From Cryptomeria japonica (Eukaryota > Streptophyta > Pinopsida > Cupressales > Cupressaceae), in NCBI RefSeq assembly GCF_030272615.1, contig NC_081409.1, positions 19,036,260 through 19,100,259 on the forward strand: 64,000 bases of DNA, written 5' to 3'. The notes beneath the pieces are model-generated. The model did not search any database. It worked only from the letters and a program-made list of their open reading frames with translations, and had not been told where the DNA came from. A program made the position numbers and the translations under genes. Numbering within the stretch: the stretch's first letter is position 1; each line of letters opens with the position of its first letter. Positions 36,850 to 50,065 of the stretch are shown here, piece by piece.

Positions 36850-38154
36850 TCATTTTCCCTTTATCATACATGCTTTGTCATCTCCAAATCTAACCAGACC
36901 GCCATCAAATTCTTGCAAAGATAGAAACTTCCTTTTATCTCTAGTCATATGATGTGAACATCCACTGTCAATTACCCATTCATCCTTACCTTCAATTTTA
37001 GTAGCAAGTGCCTTCTCTTCAGGGACATTCTCTTCCAGTGCTGGAACATCTTCCTTTATAGCCAAGAACACCCATTCCTTTCCATTTATAGAACAACTAA
37101 CAGAGTCTTGTGTTGGTTCATCATCAGAATCAGTCATACCTTCCTCATCCGCTATGTAGCATGATTTATCTTTATTCTTCCTGTACTTATACTTGTTCTG
37201 ATATCCAGGGTTAGGCTTAAAAGATCTTCTAGCTCTTTCTTCAAATCTTGAATTCCTTTCAGGACATCTAGATGCAAAATGACCTATCTTATTACATGCA
37301 AAACATTTAAAAGGTTCTTTTCCTTCATACTTACTTCCTACTAGTTCTTTAGGTACTCTTCTAGCAAATAGGGCTTCAAGTTGCTCAAATTCTTCATCTT
37401 CTCTCTTCATATCATCCAATTCCCTTGCATATAAAGCTTTCCAATCTTGCTTGCTGGTTGATGATGTAGATGCATGAAAAGTAGGTTCAGACTTCATAGC
37501 TCCAGAAGGTCCAAAATTTTCAAGCTCAAAAGAAGATAATTTCCCAACCAAGGTATCTCTATTGAAATAAGTATTAGCCATTGTTCTCAATTCATTGATT
37601 TCAGTAGCCTTCATCTTGTAAGCTAGTGGTAAATCTCTCAGAACTTTAGAAACTATTTCATCTTCACTCAGAGTTCCACCACAACATTGAATTCCCATAA
37701 CAATTTCATTTACCCTTTCCATGAATACAGTAATCCTTTCATCTTCTTCCATCTTCAGGTTTTTATACCTCACCTGGTAACCATCAAGTTTAGAAATCTT
37801 CATAGTAGGGTCACCTTCATTAAGAGTCTCCAACTTGTCCCATATAGCCTTTGAAGATGATTTGTCAGTTGATACTATTATTTGCTGATCAGAAAGTGCA
37901 CACAATAGGGCTTCTCTTTCTGTACAATTATTCTCAAGATCCTTATCCAAGTTTGCCGGAGGAGGGTTGCCAGATGCCGAATTATGAGTTGTAACACCAT
38001 TCTCTATGATCTCCCAAATTTATTTACCAAGACATCTCAGATGAGTCTCCATCTGAATCTTCCATACTCTGTAATTTGTTCCATCAAGCCTAGGAATATC
38101 TCTCTGAAAGATAGTAGTAGATGAACCAGATGAACTTGAACTATTATTCACCAT
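36850..38154 (-). pseudogene. Copia gag and protease
   Basis: Begins at an ATG at 38154 (Ser-rich, then IPRLDGTNYRVWKIQMETHL). A stop interrupts it near 38020, after LRCLGK, and it is open again from 37950 for 366 residues. Capsid-like UBN2 domain (KLETLNEGDPTMKISKLDGY, ERVNEIV), CCHC zinc knuckle CFACNKIGHFASRC and the aspartic protease start WVIDSGCSHHMT. The catalytic Asp-Ser-Gly is intact. Confidence 0.9.
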
Positions 38155-38197
38155 AGGATCTTCCTCAAGTGATTAAGCTTCTATAGAGAGGACCAAA

Positions 38198-38210
38198 GCT
38201 CTGATACCAA
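38198..38210 (-). promoter_or_regulatory. Primer-binding site of the copia element
   Basis: TTGGTATCAGAGC on the minus strand, one base from the 5' LTR; initiator tRNA-Met type. Confidence 0.92.
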
Positions 38211-38211
38211 T

Positions 38212-39435
38212 TGTTAGATAGTTCAAATAACTAGAAGACAACTGAGAGGGGGGGTGAATCAGTTGTCACCAGATTACTGGAACCTTAATAAATCAAAACT
38301 TTAATACCGGAACCCAAAAGATCAATACCAAAATGCATAAACCAAATACAGAAATAGTAGATAAACCAATTAAGCATAAACAATAATCAGAGAATAAATA
38401 CCATCCACATGACACCAAGAATTGTACATGGAAAACCTGATAAAGGGAAAAATCATAGTGGGAAGCATACCCATAGTCAGATAATACTTCTGCAGTAAGT
38501 ATGTGAATTATATTTGGGGGGCCTACACTTGGAGGAAGGCCAACAACCTAGAGCACACTGCTCACCACAAAAGGAGTCTCACCGACTACATAGAAATCCA
38601 GACTACAATCCGGAAGAAGGAATGAACTGCAAAGATATCATCTCCTATGCTTGAGTACAGTTCTGGTTAAGCTCAATACCGGAGGACTAAATCCTCTTCC
38701 ATAAACCCAAATCGATCACCAATGATCAACCAAATCCTCTGCCTAAATGATTATTACATTATCTGCTCCTATTACATTCCATATCCCATACCTATATGAT
38801 CTACAATGAGATATTACATCATATATATATAAACCCTCGACCACAAATAATAAGTTCGGCCACCAAACAATAAAAAAATTACATAATTACAAAACATGTC
38901 GGCCTAAGACCAAACAAATAATATCCAACCCATAAGACATCCTAGAAACACATCGAGAGGTCCAATCCACATGTTACATTAAGTTGATCCATAACCTAGA
39001 CAATACCGGGACCCAATCTAGGTCCACACATGCTAAAGCAATGATCCCAATCAACTAAGTATCGAACATGATCACCATCAGCATCTCGAATATCCACTAG
39101 AAGCCGCACCAACACCACTTATGCATAATATCTAAGATCTTCAACAAAGCTTTGTCTATGAAACATTTGCCGAAATAACAAACCAAGCTTGCCAGCGTAC
39201 AGGATAGCATCTGATCACCAGGTCAAAACCAACTGTCTGAACATGAACATGAATAAGCTAGTTCCATAACCCAAACATACTGGAGCATACCAGATCATGA
39301 TGATCCAATCCAACCATAAACCAAACAACCTACTAGGACCAGAAGGATACAGATAAAACAACCAAAACAGCTAGTGTTGACATCAATGATAAAACATCAA
39401 TGCAACACATAATCAATTCCTCCAAATGGCCAACA
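38212..39435 (-). repeat. 5' LTR of the copia element
   Basis: 1224 bp, TGTTAGAT to GCCAACA on the plus strand, followed by TAATG. Confidence 0.93.
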
Positions 39436-39440
39436 TAATG

Positions 39441-39842
39441 CATTCCTCAGACCGGTCTTTCAGAGATTTGCCAATATTTTCTGCATTCTTCTTTTGGTCT
39501 TCAATATCCTTGGACATCCTCATAGTTAGGGCTTGCATTTCATTCTTCATGCCAGTATTCTCCTGACTCAGCTTTTGACATTATTCTTTAAGGGGGTTCT
39601 TTTCTTCATCATCCTGATTTTGTAAAAGTTCCTTCCTTCTAGCTTGAGAATATGACAACCTCTCTTGTAGGATAATAATGAATTCCTTTGCAGATTTCAA
39701 CTCATCTTGCAACTTCAAGTTCTTCATCCTTTCAACATCATAGTCTTCAAGTGCTACTTCAAGTTGTTTCTCCATACTCATCTCCATGGATTCTGGATTC
39801 AGGATCTTCCTTAAGCTGTTAGACTTACTCCAAGGTACCAGG
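39441..39842 (-). pseudogene. Gag N-terminus of an older copia element (B)
   Basis: Minus-strand coiled-coil-like gag: MEKQLEVALEDYDVERM, then KSAKEFIIILQERLSYSQ and, past one stop near 39580, RMSKDIEDQKKNAENIG and LKDRSEEC. The frame runs to the edge of the TAATG duplication and continues across the complete copia at 32715 as RLAMKKKLMCQ before a stop near 32685. So the complete copia inserted in this gag. No other coding part of element B is visible. Confidence 0.75.
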
Positions 39843-39853
39843 CTCTGATACCA
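39841..39853 (-). promoter_or_regulatory. Primer-binding site of element B
   Basis: TGGTATCAGAGCC on the minus strand, two bases from the LTR at 39856. Confidence 0.9.
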
Positions 39854-39855
39854 AT

Positions 39856-40803
39856 TGTTGGAATTCAAGAACACTGAGATGGGGGGGGGGGGGGGGTGAA
39901 TCAGTGTTCTACCGGTGAGATCAATTTTAACCTTAATAACAAATTAATTTAGTAATCGACAACCATAAAAGAATATGACAATAAGTAGAAATGATGCCAC
40001 CACAAGAACATACACCATAACACAGAGATTTATACGTGGAAAACCTCAAAGAGGAAAAACCACGGTGGGATTGGTGACCCACAATATCTATCCACTGGCC
40101 AAATGAATAAATATTAAAATAGGGCCCTGCACATGCAGGAAGGCCAACAACCTAGAGCACACTACTCATGACAAAAAGAGTCTCACTGACTACAAACACC
40201 AAATACTAGTTTACAAACAAAATTATGAACTCAAATAATGCATCTTCTATGCTGGATGAGTTTCGGTTCAAGCACTATCTGTACTGGTTTTCACTATGTC
40301 CTCCTTTACTGGTAACTTACTTCACATCCCAAGCCTCTAAACCAATAACCAAGACCGACTACATAATATTATATTCGAATTCAGCCGACCAACTTTGCTC
40401 ACACAATATCACACCACTATATATTCCTTCTCTATGTATGTATATCCAAAATAACCTAACTAGAATGACTTAAATATCCTTCCCAAACATAAACATGAAT
40501 GCCTTATGTTGGATTACACTGATATTACAACTTATTTACATGTCGGCCTAGACAAAAATAAATACATTAAACTTTGTGACCGATGTCGTTGAAATTTGCC
40601 GTGTAGACCTGCCGGATCAATCTCCTATGTCAGACTCATATACTAGTTCCAAGTTTGTCGGTTTCCCTTGTCTGCCGGATGACTTGAATGTCAGTTGCCA
40701 AATCATGAATACCGATGAGTACTGGTTAAGTGTCCAACCCAAAATGATGTGTGTTTCCATCAATGACAACACAACTAAACCGGATGAGTGTCAATTGCCA
40801 ATA
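39856..40803 (-). repeat. LTR of element B
   Basis: Starts TGTTGGAATTC beside the primer-binding site, has a run of 16 G at 39881-39896 followed by TGAATCAG, and ends near 40803 in CAATTGCCAATA, a decayed CAATTGCCAACA. Confidence 0.75.
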
Positions 40804-40805
40804 TA

Positions 40806-41434
40806 AGTCTCACTCACTTACAATTTGATTACAATTTGAGGAAATACAATGAAATGAACTCTCAAGTAACATCTGACAATGCAAGAATGAATTCCAGTTA
40901 AGCATTGAATCTCTGACTATCTTTGCTCTGTTGAATACTCTGTTTCTGTCTCAGTTAGCTACCAGATTGTCTATAAGAGAAGTGTGAACGTGAAATTGTG
41001 CTCAATCACACCAAAATAAATCACCACACTTGTATTACCACCAAAAAAAATCGCCAAATCGATCTTATATATTCGGTCTTAACACAAAAATAATCTCCTT
41101 CAAGTCGACTTCAAGAAGTGTAATGTGTAGCTCCAAGTCAGTTTCAATCTCAAACAAAACATAACACCAGACGAAAAGAGTGTATTCACATGCTTCCTAA
41201 GGATCTTACCATTCATCAAGAACACAAAATCAACCACCAAAATTACTGCAATCATCAGAAATTATTCCAGACCAAAACATTACTGAAATACCATGTTTTA
41301 CTGGTTAACTCCAGCTTCTGGCTAAAATAAATCATGACTGTTGGATCGAGTCTCCAAGAAGAGTTGTCATAAATGACAACCCTAGACCATAAATCAAGCA
41401 TTGAAGATTACCGAATGAGTGTCAATTGCCAACA
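40806..41434 (-). repeat. Partial second LTR joined to element B's LTR
   Basis: Matches the LTR from about 40177 onward (AGTCTCACT-AC, CAAGTAACATC region, GATGAGTGTCAATTGCC). It ends with a proper GCCAACA at 41434, followed by a purine tract on the minus strand. About 629 bp of the U3 side therefore occurs twice in tandem. Confidence 0.7.
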
Positions 41435-41880
41435 ATATCCCCCTTTGGCATTGATGGCAACACCTGTGAAAAATGTCTAAGTGTTGAAACTTGTGAAACC
41501 TGTACACCGAATGAAAGAATGGAAGAATTATAAGGGTCCCCCTTAGATAAACAATCCAAAAATCTGCATTACACAAGACTGCACACTCCATACATAAAAT
41601 TAGCCTGTGCATTTTTTACCTCATCTCTCCCCCTTTGACATCAATGCCAAAGATAGGTTGTGCATCAAAATTGCCTATACATATATACACATTCACCGAA
41701 TGATCAAATCTATACATGTTTCAGGACATATGCATATGCTATCCTAAGGAACCCAAGATGTGTGTTCCATCTTGCCCACAACTTCTCCAAAATTGAAACA
41801 AAACCATTCGAAACATAAGTATGAAATTCTATATCTGCAATTCAGTAGGAGTCTCCTGAGACATGTTTTGAATGTAGTCC
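41435..41880 (-). other. 3' untranslated end of a copia element (A)
   Basis: Minus strand ATCAATGCCAAAGGGGGATA directly precedes the LTR at 41434, and a second near-identical motif lies at 41626-41648. Otherwise non-coding. Similar layout to 33940-34300 of the complete copia. At about 41880 it changes abruptly to the Tat-like relic. Confidence 0.65.
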
Positions 41881-43972
41881 ATCTTATGATATGATCTACA
41901 TGAAATGTATTTTATTTCAAGTTTGATGATTTTAAATGTAAATGATGATTATGAATGCTATTCTTGATCAAACTTATGTGATGGATGCTTATATGTAATG
42001 CTTATGATTATGATGAAATGCTTATAATGATAAATGAATCTAAGTGCAAAGATGAAACTAAATGACCTTAATGGATAAAAAGAATTACAATGATAATGAT
42101 CCTAATGCAAATAATAATGATGATATACTACATGATTATGAAATGGACTTAATGGAATGCAAACTAATGCAATGCAAATGATTATGATCAAAATGCAAAC
42201 CTAATGAAATGAATGAACCTAACTGCAAATTATTTTGGTTTGTCCAAGTATCTCAATCTTTATTTATAACCATTGATCTCTAAATGGAATGAAATGCTTA
42301 TAATGCAACTGACAATGAATTCTTATAATGTAGATGAATAATGAGCTAATCTAAAATGATCTAACTAAAATGATACTTTCATTCTTCATATGTTGTCTTA
42401 TAATAGTGTTTGATTTCATCATCGAGCTTTTAAAATGTTGTAAGAAAATACAAGCATCTTGACATAATAATTCAAGCTGACCTGAGTATTCCTTACATGG
42501 ATTTTTATATAGCAAGTTAATAGAAGCAACTTAATATGATTAATCAAGATGACCTAAGTATTTCTTGCAAAACAGACAAGGATTATCCCTTCATGTATGA
42601 CTCGGAACGTCCTCCTTGATCTTTTTCTGATCATATCCTTAGACAAGTACATACCTTAATGAGAGATAAACCACAAACGGCAAACAAAGAAAATAATCAT
42701 GCCCCATCATAGCTTCTCTAGTCATGGACATCCTTGAGTCGCATAGAGTACATGATTAGCAATAAATCAAGATATAAACATTAAATATTGTATGTCATAC
42801 ACATGTTCTCATGGTCATTAACTGATATAATTATCTTGATCAATAATCATTCATAATCCTTTATTACTTGCTAGTTGAATCTTTGTTTTATGAGTTTCAC
42901 GATTCAGTTGCTACAAAATGCCTTGATCTTCGTTGCTTTGTTGCTCGTTATCTGTTTCAAAACCCTAGGTGTTTTGGTTTTTTTCTAAGTTTTCTGAATG
43001 TATTGGATTTTCAAAGATTTAAAAGATCACCTTAGCAAAAGGAATTAGGATTTTGCCCCCAGTGGAAACAAAACTTTATTATGGATGTACGAAAAATGAT
43101 CAAAATCCAAACCATGGCGGGATATAATACAGATATGATTGATAAAATCCAAGTTAGTGACTACACTAAGTATGTCAAAGATTGATAATTGTTGGTAAGC
43201 TGCATATTTCCTACTAATGGTTCAGAGCAATGGATGTGAAAGATAAATGGATAGGCCAGGATAGATGGAAATGATAGATGCAAATAGGATGGAGTGGATA
43301 GGTGCGCAGAGCGATCTCATAGATGGAAGAACTCACTTTTAGATAGCCCCTGTTTACCAGGTTTTCACTATCTAAATTTATTGCATTTTTTCCATATTTG
43401 ATTTTTTTTTGTTATGTTTTATTTATTTTATGTTTTTTAAGGATTTTCTGCTTTTCTGATTTTTACTAATTTCTTCAGGACTTTAATAAATCAAGCATAG
43501 AACTTCTTGAGATGAATAGAATTGATAGGCTCATCAAACCAATCATCTTTAGGTGTAGATAACTTGTATGCTCCTAAGCCATATGCTGCTACTATAACAA
43601 AAGGACCTAACCAGTTCAGTTCAAATTTTCCCTATTTTTCTCGGTCTTGATAATTCCTTGGATTCTCCCTTAGAACTAGATCTCCAATCTAAAAAATGTG
43701 TGACTTAACTCTATGATTATAACTTCTCACCATTCTCTGTTGATATGCCTTCAAATGATCTGTAGCATTTTGGCGACGTTCTTGAAGTCTAGAGACTCAT
43801 TGTTCTTCTTCTGGTATAAGACCTTTCAAGGAAACTCGTAGAGAAGGTATCTCTACTTCTACTGGTAATATGGCTTCTGATCCATATACTAAACAATATT
43901 GGATTTCCCCCGTTGGTGTGCGAACGTTGGTTCAATATGCCCAAAGAGCATGTGATAGGGAGGTTGCTAGGT
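41881..43972 (-). mobile_element. Tat-like Ty3/gypsy relic C (3' end)
   Basis: The minus strand at 43500-43972 encodes the integrase C-terminus (ALWAY, RTPTGEIQYCLVYGSEAILP, then GKFELNWLGPFVIVAAYG). 41900-42400 is an ATG-rich low-complexity tract and 42500-43400 non-coding, both with counterparts at 46690-48380 in element D. The integrase frame breaks off at about 43972 and different sequence follows (43973-44031, resumed at 63410-64000). Confidence 0.7.
43500..43972 (-). pseudogene. Integrase C-terminus of relic C
   Basis: Recognisable end of a Ty3/gypsy integrase: LPVEVEIPSLRVS, then NHRVKSH, GDLVLRENPRNYQDREK and AYKLSTPKDDWFDEPINS. Two stops inside. Upstream catalytic residues are missing because the relic is truncated at 43972. 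Confidence 0.8.
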
Positions 43973-44031
43973 AAGTGCTCAAAAGGCCAATTTGAGTCAA
44001 AAGGCCATAAAAGGAAACACGAGGTATTGTT

Positions 44032-44825
44032 TGTATATGATGAAAATGGATAACAACAATAACGATATTGAAAGGCTAAATAGATTCAACCACAAAACCC
44101 TAGCCTAACAACAACAAAGATCCACCATAACATATGAAGATTACCTAAGACAATGCAAATCAAATGAAATCACAAAGATTATACCATCACATGTCCAATA
44201 GGGTTTGAATCTCCATTCTTCCTATCTCCATTGATCTTGCTTGATATATTTGCTCTCAGATTTTATGTGCACAAGAGCTCAACAAAGAACGGAATGTGGT
44301 TGCAAGTAGGATTGCATATGCCAAGTAGTCAATTGATCAAGTAGTTAGAATGATTGATTAGGATGATTGATTAGGGTTTGATAATGAAGGAAGTATCTCC
44401 TTATATAGAAGACACAATATGAAATGGAGGGATAAGATTGAGAGGTGTAAAAGGAGGTCGGCTATGATTAGAGGGTAGGTAAAAGAAATAATAAAATAAT
44501 GAAAGGGGTAGGTAGTGTATGAATTAGGAGATGAATGACATGTGTCATGGGTAGAAAAGGTTAATGAATTAATTAATTAAATAAATATTTATTTAATTAA
44601 TAGAAGAAGTGGGATCAATTAAATAAATAAGATGTTTATTTAATTTAGGAAAAGGATAATTTAAATAAATAAATGTATTTATTTAAATGAGAAATGAGGC
44701 TAGAAGAGGATGAATGAATTAATTAAATAAATAAAGATTTATTTAATTAATAGAAGAATTAAGCTTAGATAATTAAATAAATAAAATATTTATTTAATTA
44801 GACATGACAATTTTGGGTGTCTACA
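44032..44825 (-). repeat. 3' LTR of element D
   Basis: 794 bp, TGTATATGATG to GGGTGTCTACA on the plus strand. 44032-44495 matches 62824-63287. 44560-44810 is dense in AT palindromes (AATTAAATAAAT / ATTTATTTAATT), at least four of them. Confidence 0.88.
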
Positions 44826-44839
44826 TTTTGCCCCTCTTT
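44826..44839 (-). promoter_or_regulatory. Polypurine tract of element D
   Basis: AAAGAGGGGCAAAA on the minus strand directly before the 3' LTR start TGTAGACACCC. Confidence 0.85.
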
Positions 44840-45169
44840 GAGTCAATGCGGCTTGTCGCATTGTTTCAAAGAAGATAAGATGAACTGATACAAATTTGCC
44901 CCAAGATAGGAATGATATGCCCCCTTGAGAGATTGGATGAAAATGTCTGAAAAGATCGCAGACAATCTCTCGATAAGAAAGAAAGGCGAGAATGGACTTA
45001 CTGGATAAAGTGACAAAGTCACGGGATAACGAAGACTGACTCAGGAGGCGAGGGCTATGGCTAGGGTAGTCTATAAGATAGACCACGAGGGAAATACATC
45101 CTCATTGTCATCTACACATCTACGAGATTAGAGTGCAGAGAGAGAAAAGAGCAGCAGCAGTCAGCAGCG

Positions 45170-46480
45170 ATGGCTTTTGGTTCATAGATTCGACCGCGTT
45201 CGCCGATTCCAGAGGCCAGCAAAGGCAGGAGAGCCAGTAAGTACCACAAAACCTCCTTGTACTTTGATGCATTTATTGTTGTCATTAATGCATGCTAGGT
45301 AATGTAATAAATGCGCGTTTATGTCAGGAAAACACGTTTGTGTCCAAAAATGTGAATTTGTGTCTTCTAGGTCAAATTGGCAGTTCTGTGATGAACATAT
45401 GCTGTCGATTGGATAAGCTGCTGAGAGGATACACTCAAGTAGGTCCTCTAGGGAAGACTAGGATAGCAAATAGGGCTAGGATTGACAATTTTGTGATAGA
45501 ACATACGTTGCCAATTAGGAAACTAGTCAAGAGGATTCACTCAAGCAGAGGCCCTAGGATAGGATAGATCAAGGCACTTTGTGATGAACAGTGAGTACCA
45601 AGATATAGTACTTTGTGATGAACAGAGAGTACTAAAATATGAGCAGCACTTTGTGATGAACAGTGAGTGAAAATGTGAGCAGCACTTTGTGATGAACAGG
45701 GAGTGCAAATGTGAGCAGCACTTTGTGATGAACAGTGAGTGTCACACACATAGTACTTTGTGATGAACAGGGAGTACTACTAGGATAAATAGCAACACTT
45801 TGTGATGAAAAGGGAGTGTCACTAGGATAGATAACCATATGTACTTAGATAAAGCGTAGCATTTTGTGATGAACATTGAATGCCACAATGACTGACATGA
45901 TTGATTTGCTTGACTGCAGGAGTATTTGCCTATGCTGGAGTCACGGGAGAGATTCCCATCGACTCAGAGATTGCAACCTGAGCTATCCTTCGAGGACCGA
46001 GTAGCTATTGAGGCTATGGGATTGAGACATATTCCGTATGTGCCTGAGTTTCGGGCGAACATGGGATTGTTGATTGCACTAGCGGAGAGGTGGCACTCTG
46101 CGACTTGCACTTTTCATTTGCTGATGGGGGAGATGACAGTCACCCTGGAGGATTATACAGGATTCTGCAGATACCGATTGATGGGGAGATAATTCCGTAC
46201 GATCGAGACGGAGACAGGGATGCCCTTAGATGAGTGTTCTAGGATTCAGGATTAGAGATGAGGGCAGGACATGTGGCATGGGATACCATGACATGGACAG
46301 GATTAGCACTACCAACAGTGTTGGCAGGAGTTATCAGTGGGTTCCTCTGTCCAGATAGGGTGACACGAGTGGTGGTTGCAGAGGACACAGGGGCTAGGAG
46401 AGATGATCTTTGGGTGGGTCATTCTAGGGCTCAGACTCCGTTGAGGCCAGCTGGCTCCGAGGGAGGGAGTTCATCGTAGC
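45170..46480 (+). pseudogene. Antisense plant-mobile-domain gene in element D
   Basis: Plus-strand, opposite to its host element. Probable exon 1 45170-45236 (MAFGS, stop, IRPRSPIPEASKGRR), canonical donor CA/GTAAGT at 45237, acceptor GACTGCAG at 45919, then exon 2. Exon 2 encodes the plant mobile domain: LGLRHIPYVPEF-like GLRHIPYVPEFRANMGLL, LAERWHSATCTFHL and GEMTVTLED, then MRAGHVAWDTM and ISGFLCPDR. Such domains occur in MAIN-type host proteins and in antisense ORFs of Tat retrotransposons. Broken by a stop in exon 1, a frameshift near 46155 and two stops near 46230-46245; the exon phases also do not join cleanly. TATA-like TCTATAAGAT lies at 45070. Confidence 0.8.
45574..45887 (+). repeat. 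Minisatellite in the intron of the antisense gene
   Basis: Eight copies of a unit built on ACTTTGTGATGAACAG followed by GAGT, spaced about 30-65 bp (starts near 45574, 45609, 45644, 45677, 45716, 45753, 45793, 45857). The last is the most diverged. Confidence 0.9.
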
Positions 46481-46584
46481 CATAGAGGGCTCCCTATGTA
46501 TCAGTATTGTACCATTTTTGTATGATGATGCAGACACCTGCGGGTGATTGTAGCCATATGATTTTGACATCATTGTATCATGAC

Positions 46585-48380
<1,796 letters not shown>

Positions 48381-48386
48381 CTCCAA

Positions 48387-48600
48387 AGGTTCACCTTAAG
48401 TAGTTGAGAGCTGATATGCCCCAGATCCATATGCTGTTGTAATGATGTAAGGACCAAGCCAATTTGGTTCGAACTTGCCCTTCTTCTCTCTGTCTTGCTG
48501 ATTTTTGGAATTTTCTTTGAGAACTAAGTCGCCTACCTCAAATGTGCGAGGCTTGACTTTATGATTGTAGCTGCATTGTTCCTTGACTGAATGATGTGTA
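48387..48600 (-). pseudogene. Integrase C-terminus of element D
   Basis: Minus-strand CSYNHKVKPRTFEVGDLVLK, then NSKNQQDREKKGKFEPNWLG and PYIITTAYGSGAYQL, ending in a stop; the C-terminal DNA-binding part of a Ty3/gypsy integrase. It follows the upstream linker ORF in the same frame with only one stop between (near 48601). The catalytic core and RT that should lie upstream are absent. Confidence 0.85.
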
Positions 48601-48602
48601 TC

Positions 48603-49478
48603 TCAAGTGACTGTCTTCCTTGCTGAAGGAATTGAGATAGAATTACTAGTCTGTGGACTACGTAGGCCTGTATGCGTGTCACCTAAAGAAGTTTGGGCAT
48701 CCCTGATAACAAAGTCCTTTGAGGAAGATCCATTAAAGGTCCATGATGTATTGCCAGAAGGGAAAGGATGTGTGGAACAAGTAGATGAGTTATGAAGGCT
48801 TATGACTGTGAAAAGAAGTGAAAGTAGGATAGCATGATGGAGACTTAGGATCAACAAGTATGCTTTTTGACTTGAAATTTTAGAACTTTTGCCCCCAGTT
48901 ATTTTGATATTAGGGGAGATCAACTCTTTCTCTTTCTGCTTCATAGGATTTTTATCCTTGACCTTGATTTTTGCAGAGTCCAGTAGCTTTTGATTTTGAT
49001 TTGGACTAAAGGACTTTTCTTTATTATTGACTTTTATATTTTTCTTTTCAAAGCTTGATTCTTGATCCCCAATGACTAAGGGCTTTTGTGATTCTTGTTG
49101 ATCCAATTCTGGAAGTGGAGTGGAAATGGAATGAGTGGATGATATGGTAAAGCTATGTGAGTTCTCAAGAGGGCTGGCGATACGCTTAATAGATTGTTCA
49201 TTGGAACCACTCTTAGGACTATTGATATCAAGAGTTGCTTGCACCACTAGAGGAGATTTGTAGTAAGACTTAGTAGCCACAACACTAGGTGGTTCACACC
49301 CAATTCCTTGACATTGCAAATTGTTTGTAGATTGTTCATGTTGACTGAATACCTTAGGAGATAGTGGGAGTTGATCAACATGAAAGATATACTCACCACA
49401 TCCCAGGTCTTTAACCTTGAATTTTTCTTTGAGCTCTGCTTGCTTTGATGTAGAAGGCTTCAAGGATTTTGGATCCAC
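48603..49478 (-). pseudogene. Post-protease linker region of element D
   Basis: 291-residue open frame, Ser/Lys-rich, with KVKDLGCGEYIFHVDQLP near its start. It continues the protease reading after a short gap with a stop near 49480-49535. No RT motif. Its C-terminal quarter has a hydrophobic run (ILSLHHAILLSLLF) and runs directly to the integrase C-terminal frame, placing the deletion junction within or just after it. Confidence 0.65.
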
Positions 49479-49535
49479 ATATGTTGATGAAGGAATAGCT
49501 TCTCGATTGACTGGGATTGTTATTTCTGATCGAGG

Positions 49536-50065
49536 TTACAAATTGTTGCAATATATGAATGGATTTGGATCCGCTTTGATGGTCACTTCAACTCCATTGT
49601 GTGGAAGCTTGATACATCGATGATATGTAGATGGTACTGCGCTCATCTCATGAATCCAAGGATGTCCTAGCAATATGTTGTATGTGAGATCCAAGTCTAG
49701 GACTTGACAAACCACATCCTTTGTAACTGGCCCAACTCTGAGAGGTAAGGTGACTGTACCCTTGGATGAACGCTCTTCATCATCATATGCTTTGATGGTA
49801 ATTTTGTTTGTAGAATTCACAGCTTTGTCGGAATATCCCAATTGTTTAATTGTGCTCAATGTACAAATGTTTAGACCAGCTCCTCCATCTATCAGGACTC
49901 GTTTTATTCGATGTTTGTGTATGAAGGCTTCAATGTGTAGTGGTGCATTATGTGGCTGACTTATGCAGGTGTCATCGGCTTCTGTGAAAGTAAGGGAGTG
50001 TGGAATGGAAAGGTATCCCACCATGGCTTGAAACTGGTCCACGTTCAGATCAGTAGGAATGATAG
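49536..50065 (-). pseudogene. Aspartic protease of element D
   Basis: Retropepsin-like domain starting IPTDLNVDQFQAMVGYL, with the active-site region VLIDGGAGLNICTLS (Asp-Gly-Gly variant typical of this lineage) and the C-terminal NILLGHPWIHEM. The open frame seems to start further right at 50255, but 50066-50255 is antisense to the inserted element's LTR, not protease. Separated from its gag by that insertion. Confidence 0.88.

Larger units (their letters stand above)
32716..39435 (-). mobile_element. Complete Ty1/copia retrotransposon, degenerate coding
   Basis: 6720 bp with two LTRs of equal length (1224 bp each), perfect target duplication TAATG (32711-32715 and 39436-39440), primer-binding site at 38198-38210 and a purine tract next to the left LTR. 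Minus-strand order gag, protease, integrase, reverse transcriptase, RNase H is the copia arrangement (integrase before RT). Over the first 250 bp the LTRs differ at roughly one site in ten by eye, so it is older than the chromovirus. Frameshifts and stops in each domain. Confidence 0.95.

Noticed and set aside
45537-45838. Minus-strand frames rich in CSSQSA repeats
   Set aside because: Shadow of the intronic minisatellite; a repeat-protein gene is not supported.
45574-45887. CRISPR-like repeat/spacer appearance
   Set aside because: Repeat core is short and degenerate, spacers uneven, and the context is a plant retrotransposon intron.
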